In this document: piece by piece, positions 19,301 to 25,759 of the stretch
Position numbering within the stretch: position 1 is the stretch's first letter
How the letters are laid out: every line of letters starts with the position of its first letter
IMG/VR virus record: IMGVR_UViG_3300021962_000174
Span: 1-48,793 of that record
Reading direction: 5' to 3' (one strand)
Origin: a virus
DNA: 48,793 bases
The notes under the pieces: model-generated
The model's database searches: none
What the model saw: the letters and a program-made list of their open reading frames with translations, nothing else
What the model was told of the DNA's origin: nothing
Program-made: the position numbers and the translations under genes

Positions 19301-19513
19301 TGTCATGTCTGTTTTAGCATGAACAATATCACCGGCAAGATATATTATAGTATTTTTATTTTCTTCTACTTTACTTTTACAAATATCATAAAGTTTTTGA
19401 AATACGCTGCGATATTCTTCATGTCTTTTCAGATTACGAATGTGAACATCAGCAATATGTAATATGGTATCAACACGGGAAAGTCCGCCTGCCCATAATG
19501 TTTCTTTAAGCAT
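16334..19513 (-). CDS. Mre11-Rad50 (SbcD-SbcC, gp47-gp46) fusion nuclease/ATPase
   Basis: One polypeptide of 1059 residues carries both halves of the recombination nuclease. The N-terminus is an Mre11/SbcD metallophosphatase: DVH (22-24), GD (61-62), GNHD (96-99) and a later GDIH. From about 385 an SbcC/Rad50 ATPase begins, with Walker A APNASGKSS (about 412-420), long coiled coils (about 590-940), a zinc-hook CEFC (about 733-736), signature LSSGMEK (about 969) and Walker B FIAIDEGLGVLD (about 996-1007). T4 and most bacteria encode the two proteins separately. The complex processes double-strand ends for recombination-dependent replication and host DNA breakdown. The start overlaps the primase stop by 8 bases, with AGAGG 7 bases upstream. 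All key residues are present, so the enzyme is probably active. The frame is continuous, with no sign of a stop between the halves. Confidence 0.95.
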   Translation of the reverse strand: MLKETLWAGGLSRVDTILHIADVHIRNLKRHEEYRSVFQKLYDICKSKVEENKNTIIYLAGDIVHAKTDMTPELVDMVTEFLDTLSKIAPTILIAGNHDCNLNNMSRMDALSPIVSLINGEMNELFYLKQSGVYSLENVDFVLNSVYENPKDFILANNVQGDRTKIVLYHGPVDRASTDAGVLMKHNDVKIEMFDGFDYGMFGDIHKFQYLDVDGKFAYAGSLIQQNYGEGLVHGIIEWDIKNKKSKFIEIENDWSYHTIDVENGKIKKLPTKWTKYNSIRLRISNTPHSEVNQIMTELKSLTNVIDIRTQHLVGSSNGNVQTKVNPIGKIRDVEYQNKLITDYVNDKFGVTDDILEKIRGINRNVNTKLSESDVVRNLVWKPISFEFENMFSYGKGNRIQFDGMNGIYGLFAPNASGKSSVLDAIMFCLFDKCSRTFKAAQVLNNKKDNFQCKLHFMIGEKNFYIKRVATKEKKGNVKVNVDFWYEENGDLVSLNGEDRDGTNYAIRKYIGNYDDFVLTAMSLQGNNTNFVDKAQKDRKDLLAQFFDLNLFEELNSIATDEVKGLQALVKEFKKHDYSTKLSDAMGSHKSNTILLEETTDQKGYIEKKIEKLTVSISELNKKLIPIADNFSSKSVQSLLDKRYLLDRKSNDLSNEIKSLEDELDDAKTSHTKYIGLAKEFDKETLMKSKERIDIVRNRITELEADLRSVKLKVQHCQDKIDNLKDHEYDPNCEFCVNNVFVKDAERAKSQIWGFEQDRDELNFELNDLNDEFTKNSFVYSELEKLHSIENSAFKYEKQIYSIEKQIFSAKEEQKKIEDEIGNIDNQIEKYKENEDAINQNNKIQSEIDKLENEKNTLSKFELKKIDENILEYSGNVKVSEKVIDECEVSIQKLKDLEKEYEAYDYYLKAVNRNGVPYELISNALPSIQEETNNILANIVDFQVLFDTDGKSINTYIVYDNDRFWNLELSSGMEKFISSLAIRTALIQVSSLPRPNFIAIDEGLGVLDPTVMANFSLFMEYLKTQFEFVILISHIDSVRDMVDNHIEIKKENGFSKIET

Positions 19514-20465
19514 ACAATATCCTCTGTTTAATTATATCATAACTGTCTGTTGGTGGTGTTACCGATTTCAAATTTGAAAAATCTTTGAAACCCATTTCAT
19601 TTATATCTTTGCTTTTCATTTGAACAATAGATACATTTATACCTTCTGAAATTAGTGAAGACGATATTTTTATTGCATCCGAATAAGCATCGTTGTCAAG
19701 TGCAACAATTACTTTTGGTGGTTTACGCAACAAAATCTTTTCTCGAAGTTTTGGTTGAATGATTTTGCCGAAGAGTGGAACTGCATTATATCTTGCCGTG
19801 ATTGCATCAAATACACCTTCAACAAGTGTAACAGGTTCATCCCAATCGATAAAACATTCAAAACCAATAACATCCTTACTCCATTTTGGATTTTTATATT
19901 TTAGGACATCTTCTTCAAAGATAGAACGAGAAACAAAAAAGTTTAGGTTGAAGTTTTCATCATAGGATGGAACAATTATTCTGCCAGAATAGTTACCGTT
20001 AGGACAATAGCCAATCCCATAACGAAGTATATCAGTTCTACCAATTCCTCTTGATTTTAAGTAACCCAATGCTTGTTTCATTTGCATCTTTACTTGAATA
20101 TCTTTTATTTTTGGGTATTCGTATAAACGGATGTATTCTTTCGGTAAAACTAATTCTTCTTTTGTTTCAGTTTTATTCTTTATGTATAGATTTTTTGTTT
20201 TGAGAATTTTATTGAGGTCATCGAGATATTGTTTACCAGCTTTTACTTTTTTGAAAAGTGAAACTATACTTCTACCTTTAGCATTACTAACCCAACAATG
20301 CCATGGATTTTCACCGTTGTTATTTACAGTCAAATCTATTTCGAGTTTTGGTTTGTAATGACTGATGAACGGTGAAAAAAACGAATAGTTGTTGCCAGAC
20401 GTTCTTCTACCTTTACCAAGAACTTTCTCAACGAGAGACAATAAATCGTAGTTTATCATAACCAC
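19506..20465 (-). CDS. DnaG-type DNA primase (gp61-like) with decayed zinc site
   Basis: The product has 319 residues. The start is GTG at 20465 or the ATG two codons on (20459); neither has a strong binding site. The TOPRIM fold is clear: VTLVEGVFDA with Glu216, VIVALDNDA with Asp257 and Asp259, and KDINEMG with Asp288 as a further acidic residue. Residues 134-182 (LGYLKSRGIG to FFVSRS) match the DnaG catalytic core. The N-terminus resembles a CHC2 zinc finger in layout (FFSPFISH, then WHCWVSNAKGRS), but two expected cysteines are Ser, so zinc binding is doubtful. The role is synthesis of RNA primers for lagging-strand replication, with a helicase not seen in this window. The family usually needs the zinc domain for template recognition; its loss is shared by some TOPRIM proteins that are not primases, so a divergent role is possible. 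Confidence 0.85.
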   Translation of the reverse strand: MVMINYDLLSLVEKVLGKGRRTSGNNYSFFSPFISHYKPKLEIDLTVNNNGENPWHCWVSNAKGRSIVSLFKKVKAGKQYLDDLNKILKTKNLYIKNKTETKEELVLPKEYIRLYEYPKIKDIQVKMQMKQALGYLKSRGIGRTDILRYGIGYCPNGNYSGRIIVPSYDENFNLNFFVSRSIFEEDVLKYKNPKWSKDVIGFECFIDWDEPVTLVEGVFDAITARYNAVPLFGKIIQPKLREKILLRKPPKVIVALDNDAYSDAIKISSSLISEGINVSIVQMKSKDINEMGFKDFSNLKSVTPPTDSYDIIKQRILYA

Positions 20466-20484
20466 ACTTCATGTAAAATAATAC

Positions 20485-20515
20485 TTGTAACAAATATAAG
20501 AAAAATTTGCTACAA
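20485..20515 (-). terminator. Hairpin directly after the endonuclease I stop
   Basis: Eleven-base arms at 20505-20515 and 20485-20495 pair on the minus-strand RNA with one G-U wobble and a 9-base loop. The hairpin touches the stop codon of the endonuclease gene and lies before the primase start. There is no clear U-tract after it, so it is at best a weak terminator. An RNA-processing or translation-control role is equally possible. Confidence 0.35.
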
Positions 20516-20923
20516 TTACAAGCACTCTTTTAACCACTCCTCTGGTATTTCTTTCTTTGCCCAACGCCACCCTTTTTTATCACAGTATTGAGCATAGGTT
20601 GTTTTACTACCCTTGTATAGTTTAGCATTAGGATTTTGAAATACAAAACGAATATCTATATCAGGATATTGTTCAAATATCAAATCAAATTTTAATCGGT
20701 CTGTCTTTACCCATCTACCCTTTGTTTCGATATACATTTTACCGCCAATCATTTTGTTCATAACAAAATCTGGAGTGTAATTATGTTTAGTTTCTGGTTG
20801 TATGTAGGATATTTTTTCACTTTCGTATGAGAATGATTTGCCATTTTCCTTCAACATATCATTTACTTTATCTTCCAACCCACTACGAAACCCATGTTTT
20901 ATTGCAACTTGATTTCTACGCAT
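20516..20923 (-). CDS. T7 endonuclease I-like Holliday junction resolvase
   Basis: The product has 135 residues, close to the usual length of phage endonuclease I (T7 gp3). The catalytic signature is intact: RSGLEDKV with Glu17, YTPDF with Asp52, and YIETKG with Glu66 and Lys68. These match T7 Glu20, Asp55, Glu65 and Lys67. A C-terminal aromatic/basic segment (YCDKKGWRWAKK) may contact DNA. The family cuts four-way junctions and branched DNA, resolving replication and recombination intermediates before packaging. The ATG overlaps the preceding structural gene's TAA by one base (TAATG), so it is translated with that gene, yet its function belongs with the primase and Mre11-Rad50 genes that follow. 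T4-like phages normally use endonuclease VII (gp49) instead, so this is a non-T4 choice. Confidence 0.93.
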   Translation of the reverse strand: MRRNQVAIKHGFRSGLEDKVNDMLKENGKSFSYESEKISYIQPETKHNYTPDFVMNKMIGGKMYIETKGRWVKTDRLKFDLIFEQYPDIDIRFVFQNPNAKLYKGSKTTYAQYCDKKGWRWAKKEIPEEWLKECL

Positions 20924-22806
20924 TAAATGTCAAACCTTACAATAAAATTCATATCAACATCATCTCTTTTTGCAGTTGGATTTGCTAATTTTGCAATAGC
21001 AACTAATTCTTGTTCATCGTTATACAAACCAATTGTTGTTATGTATGGATTAAAATAAGATCCAGTTACATAATCTTCTATTAAATGTGAGTCACTATCT
21101 TTATCTTTTCGTATACTTGGATTTTGTGTAAAGTTAAATTCATGTCTACGAATTTTACAAATAATTTCATGTTCATAAAATGTAACTTGTGATTTAAATT
21201 TTCCCTCAAAACCATAATCTGTTGTATGATAATCAAAATTACCATTTTTTCCAAGTAAAGCATTATTATATTTTGGTCTTGGATCAGATATTGTTATTAT
21301 ACCTTCATTGTAAAAAACATTACCAACACGTCTTGATTGATAAGCATAACCATATTGATAATCATTATCATATAAATTTGCAACATCATTTGAGTTTAAA
21401 AATTTATTGTAAACTCTTATTTCATCTAATTCACCGTGATAGGATGAACTAGTTGTTCCATTACCTGCAATGTAAAAATTACTATCGTTTCTGGTACCAG
21501 ACAATACGGGTAAATCTTGACTAATATCAAGTGTTCCGTCAACCCATATTTGCAAACAACTTGCTGATTTTTGACAGACAACATGATGCCAAGAATTTGG
21601 TGTTAATGCACTTGAACTAACTTCATTTATTCTATTTAATGATTTTTGTTTAAATATTATTTTATTGGGTTCTTCGTGTGTGTAATTTGTTAATGTTATA
21701 TCAAAAGGATATTGATTTATTGCTTTTTCAACTTCAAATGTTTCTATTTTATTTTTTACATTGACACCATCTGACGTAATTTCAAATATATCAAATGGAT
21801 TATCAACTTTACTACCTTGTTGTAAATAATCTTTGTATGTTACATAATTTTTTGTAAAAATATTATTGTATGTATTTACTATATTTGATTGTGATACTGG
21901 AAAATTTAACCAAAAACTAAATGCAAAATTTTCATTTTTTCCAAAATTAAATCTATTTTTTTCTTGAACATGAAAATATGAACCAGTTAAATTTACAGAA
22001 ATTCCAGAAGATGCACTAATATCATTTAGTGGTATTCCAGAATTGTAAGATATTGTTTTAAAACTACTACTTACAATTTTTACTGTGTTTTCTCTGATAG
22101 AATAATCAATTACATAATCGCTTCTTTTTTTACGAAAATCTCTTTCACGGTATTTTTCGTTAAAACCAACATAAAATATTAAATTATTTCTATCAATAAT
22201 TTTTGTAGGATCTATTGATGTGTCTAACATATTACCATAACCATCATCGACTAATGTATAATTTAACGATGAAGTTGTAATGTTCATATGTTTTATTTCA
22301 ATACTTTTTTTGTAAATACCTTCACCTATACATGAACGTGGTATAACAAGCATCGAACCAGACTCGGATAAAGATTTTTCTAGAGTATAATCCAAAACAT
22401 AAGATGAAACTTTATCAGTTTTATTGTAATCCGTATAATAATTATGATCCAAATAATACCACAATAATTTTGGATCTAAACTTTGTGATAAAAAAGGTCT
22501 TTGATACAATGATGATGAAATGTTTACAACATTTCCAAAATATTTATGATTTTCTGGATATAAAAATCTATACGGTTCAATTTTGTGATTACCATAGTAA
22601 TTTATACTTGAAGTATTTGTTGTAAATTCCCAAGTTTTTTTTACAGTAATTGGTCTAATTGTATAATCACCAGACTTTAATTTTTTTAAAACGTAATTTG
22701 CTCCAGTACCATCAACCATAAATGGTTTATTTGATACAACATTACTTCCAAGTGTAACAGGAGGTTGTTGTGACATTGCATTTGATATGTCATTGGGTGT
22801 ATCCAT
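20923..22806 (-). CDS. Structural protein with LamG domain and shared C-terminal module
   Basis: The product has 627 residues. The N-terminal 280 residues are not recognised. Residues about 290-480 form a LamG/concanavalin-like jelly roll: FAFSFWLNFPV, then SWHHVVCQKSASCLQIWVDG and the closing strand GELDEIRVYNKFLNSNDVA. The last 90 or so residues (HEFNFTQNPS, then ITTIGLYNDEQELVAIAKLA) match the C-termini of the four genes upstream (22809-30836), which makes it the fifth and most diverged member of that array. The rest of the shared module is missing or replaced by LamG. The lectin-like domain suggests glycan or surface contact; the position suggests a tail or baseplate-associated protein. 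It starts two bases after the preceding stop and overlaps the endonuclease gene by one base. Confidence 0.75.
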   Translation of the reverse strand: MDTPNDISNAMSQQPPVTLGSNVVSNKPFMVDGTGANYVLKKLKSGDYTIRPITVKKTWEFTTNTSSINYYGNHKIEPYRFLYPENHKYFGNVVNISSSLYQRPFLSQSLDPKLLWYYLDHNYYTDYNKTDKVSSYVLDYTLEKSLSESGSMLVIPRSCIGEGIYKKSIEIKHMNITTSSLNYTLVDDGYGNMLDTSIDPTKIIDRNNLIFYVGFNEKYRERDFRKKRSDYVIDYSIRENTVKIVSSSFKTISYNSGIPLNDISASSGISVNLTGSYFHVQEKNRFNFGKNENFAFSFWLNFPVSQSNIVNTYNNIFTKNYVTYKDYLQQGSKVDNPFDIFEITSDGVNVKNKIETFEVEKAINQYPFDITLTNYTHEEPNKIIFKQKSLNRINEVSSSALTPNSWHHVVCQKSASCLQIWVDGTLDISQDLPVLSGTRNDSNFYIAGNGTTSSSYHGELDEIRVYNKFLNSNDVANLYDNDYQYGYAYQSRRVGNVFYNEGIITISDPRPKYNNALLGKNGNFDYHTTDYGFEGKFKSQVTFYEHEIICKIRRHEFNFTQNPSIRKDKDSDSHLIEDYVTGSYFNPYITTIGLYNDEQELVAIAKLANPTAKRDDVDMNFIVRFDI

Positions 22807-22808
22807 TT

Positions 22809-25742
22809 TTAAATTAACCTAACTCTAACTTGAAAAATATATTCTGTGTTTATATCTTTTCTTAATGGTCTGTGTGTATTTCCAACCGCAACCAAATCAC
22901 CTGTTCTGTTGTATAAACCAACTGATGTTATGTATGTAAATGGTGTTAGTATTTGAAAATTCTTTAAAGAACCACTGTCTTTTGTATATGTATAATTATT
23001 TGTATAATTAAATTCATCAGTTTCAACACGGCATACATAAGTTTCTCGCATATATTCTTCCGTAGACCTTCCAAACCAAGAACCACTAGTTGTTCTCATT
23101 GGATTTGGAGAACATGATCCACTAATAGATAGTAACAATTTTCTACTGTTATCACCATCAATGGATGCAGTAACAGTATTAAATGAACATGATTGATCCA
23201 ACATTGTTCCATCTAATACTATGACGCCATTTTTTGGAAACACTATTCCCCATGCTTCTTTGTTGTTATCATCGTATGCACCTTCTTGTATTGAACCAGA
23301 TATTAAATAATAGTGATCTTGTATGTAATTTACAATACTTTCACTTTCATCAACATCATTACTGTCATCTATTAGAGTATAAATTTTTCCGTTTGTATAA
23401 TCTACTTGAAAATTACTTCCAGTGTTTATCAATTGATTTGAACTTGATGATAAAGGACAGAATGTAATTTGTATGTTTCCGGGATCAATTCTATCTTTAA
23501 TATCTTCACTATTAAATTCAATTACATAAATGTAATCTGATGTTTTACCGTCTTTAAACTTAAATTTACCTTCCGTTGTTCCCATATATTCAAGCATATA
23601 TCTTCGATAAATACTTTTTGAAGGCAATATATCTATATCATCTACAATGTAACTTGATCCAGACCCGTCAACATGACCAAACGCTAAATCAAATCTATGA
23701 TATGCATTTGAATTTGTTGGTGGTGTATCATAAACCGGAATAAAATATTTTGAGTGACTAACACTTGTAGAACCGGTGTAAAATGTTGATATTTTTTCAC
23801 CTGCACATCTAAACAAACCACGTGTTTTTAATAGTTTTATTGACTTAAAATAATCATTTGATTTTGATATTCCTTTAAAAATATAAGGTGGATCTGGAAA
23901 CCAATCTTCTGATATATCTAGATCAATAATTGGTCCTGGTTCAATAACGGGTGGTTTCAAATTATTTGTACCAACATCGTTTATTGGATCATTTACATAT
24001 CTAAATCCCTCAATTATACCAAATCTATCATAGTCTGCCATAAATCCAGCAGGAAAACCAATTATCGGGGGATAACCTCTAAATTTTGTAAAATCAATAT
24101 ATCTTTTTAATAAATTTAAAACTAATATGTTAATTGTTTTCCAACGGACATCTAATTTTTCTAATTCCATTAATCCATTTTCTATTAAAGAAGAAATATT
24201 AGTATGTTCATCATTATTGGTTACAATTTCTATTTTATTTCGTCTAAAATTTATATCCCATATTTGTGTAAATATTTGAGATGAAACTATATTATTTATT
24301 AAATTTTCATCTGTTATATTTGGTCTTTTTCTATAAATTTCTCTCGTAGATAATGTTGGTATTACAACAAGTCGTAACCAATTTAACAAATCAGTTCTAT
24401 TTAAAGTTGAAGTTGGATTTTCTTTTTGATAATCAAAATCTACTAATTGACCATAAGTTTGTATTGCATTTCTATTAGCAATAAAAGTTGTTGGATCAAA
24501 TGTATTTACACCAGAAGTTGTAATATCCAATGGCAATCTTTGGTCAATTACGGAAGGTCTAGTTGCACCGGGTGGTAAAATTGCAACATTATATTTAAAT
24601 TCTGTATCTATTACCGGTCTAAAAGGGGTAGAATTTGGTGTTGTATTTGAGAAAAATTCAATGATATTATCAAGAATTTCATCTTTAACCAAGAATACAA
24701 ATCTTGCACTTATTTGACTTTTCCATAAATCCTCATAATAATCGTCTATAACATCTTTGTAAGATCCATCTACATCTTTTGGCCATCCAGAAAATAAAGG
24801 AACATGACTTAATGCCAATTCATTTGGATAATTTTCTTGTTCTATCCATAAACATTCTAAATCATACAAAAAATCTTTTGAAATTTTTGTTTCAGTTTCA
24901 AGAAATGCCAAACTTTCTTGATCTAAAAACCCAATTTTGTAGTTATATTTTTGATATTTTCTATCACTATCATCTAATTTTAATTTTGGTGAAAATGGAA
25001 ATAAGTGATAAATATTTACGGGATCTGATGATGGGGTGTTTTTTAAAATACCTTCATTAAATTGTTCAGTTAATTTATCTAATACAATTTTTGTATCATC
25101 AGGATTTTGAGTAATTATGTTTTTTGAAGATGCAAAAAATACTTCAATGTTAGTGGGAACATTTACTGTTAATTTATCAAGTTTACCATCTATTCTATTT
25201 ACATTAAATGTAAAAGTTCTTGTTGTTGATAAAGCAAATTGATTTGCAGTTCTAACTATGTTTAAAACTCTAACAGTTCTACCAAGTAAAACAAGATTAT
25301 CCGCATTTTTTATTGCGCCAATATAACCAACATCAAATGCTTCAAATTCACTAGGACGTTGTGATGTTAATGGAGAACTTAATGTCCATTGTCCAGTAGT
25401 TGTACTTACTATACCGGGACTTACTATTAACAATAATGATCTAAATTCTTCAAACAAAGGATTTTGTTTGTAAAGATTGTTCCATTGTGTTACGTATGTA
25501 GGAATAGTTGAACGTAACCATTTTTCAAAAGGATCTTTTCCACCTTTTTTTATGTAATTATCGATGTAATCTTTTACAGTAATAGCAATTTTACTTATTA
25601 ATGTAAATTCATCTACCGCTAAAGGATTTGTTATTCTAGCAGATATATTATTACCAGCAATTAATATGCTAGTGGCTTCCTTATTATTCAATGCAACTTT
25701 ATAGGCATTTACTATGGTTTGGTTTTGAGAACTTAATGCCAT
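22809..25742 (-). CDS. Large structural protein with shared C-terminal module
   Basis: The product has 977 residues. The N-terminal 630 or so are not recognised; they are rich in Asn, Ile and Asp, mixed in predicted structure, and hold conserved-looking pieces such as DFLYDLECLWIEQENYPNEL. Residues about 637-977 are the module shared with the neighbouring genes: RGLFRCAGEK, then LAFGHVDGSGS, SIYRRYMLEYM, IDPGNIQITF, a hydrophobic segment ending in the phrase IVFPKNGVIVLDG, EFNYTNNYTYT and finally ITSVGLYNRTGDLVAVGN. This is a clear paralogue of 25760-28606, 28621-29706 and 29724-30836. The gene is close behind its upstream neighbour (17 bases). Likely a virion structural or baseplate-attached protein with a different N-terminal cargo domain from its paralogues; no enzymatic motif was seen. 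Confidence 0.75.
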   Translation of the reverse strand: MALSSQNQTIVNAYKVALNNKEATSILIAGNNISARITNPLAVDEFTLISKIAITVKDYIDNYIKKGGKDPFEKWLRSTIPTYVTQWNNLYKQNPLFEEFRSLLLIVSPGIVSTTTGQWTLSSPLTSQRPSEFEAFDVGYIGAIKNADNLVLLGRTVRVLNIVRTANQFALSTTRTFTFNVNRIDGKLDKLTVNVPTNIEVFFASSKNIITQNPDDTKIVLDKLTEQFNEGILKNTPSSDPVNIYHLFPFSPKLKLDDSDRKYQKYNYKIGFLDQESLAFLETETKISKDFLYDLECLWIEQENYPNELALSHVPLFSGWPKDVDGSYKDVIDDYYEDLWKSQISARFVFLVKDEILDNIIEFFSNTTPNSTPFRPVIDTEFKYNVAILPPGATRPSVIDQRLPLDITTSGVNTFDPTTFIANRNAIQTYGQLVDFDYQKENPTSTLNRTDLLNWLRLVVIPTLSTREIYRKRPNITDENLINNIVSSQIFTQIWDINFRRNKIEIVTNNDEHTNISSLIENGLMELEKLDVRWKTINILVLNLLKRYIDFTKFRGYPPIIGFPAGFMADYDRFGIIEGFRYVNDPINDVGTNNLKPPVIEPGPIIDLDISEDWFPDPPYIFKGISKSNDYFKSIKLLKTRGLFRCAGEKISTFYTGSTSVSHSKYFIPVYDTPPTNSNAYHRFDLAFGHVDGSGSSYIVDDIDILPSKSIYRRYMLEYMGTTEGKFKFKDGKTSDYIYVIEFNSEDIKDRIDPGNIQITFCPLSSSSNQLINTGSNFQVDYTNGKIYTLIDDSNDVDESESIVNYIQDHYYLISGSIQEGAYDDNNKEAWGIVFPKNGVIVLDGTMLDQSCSFNTVTASIDGDNSRKLLLSISGSCSPNPMRTTSGSWFGRSTEEYMRETYVCRVETDEFNYTNNYTYTKDSGSLKNFQILTPFTYITSVGLYNRTGDLVAVGNTHRPLRKDINTEYIFQVRVRLI

Positions 25743-25759
25743 AATTTCACTTTATATTA

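Noticed and set aside
16334-19513. Assembly fusion of two separate genes for Mre11 and Rad50
   Set aside because: The frame is continuous with no stop, start or ribosome-site remnant apparent between about residues 330 and 400, and the linker reads as ordinary protein. Read-level evidence would still be useful.
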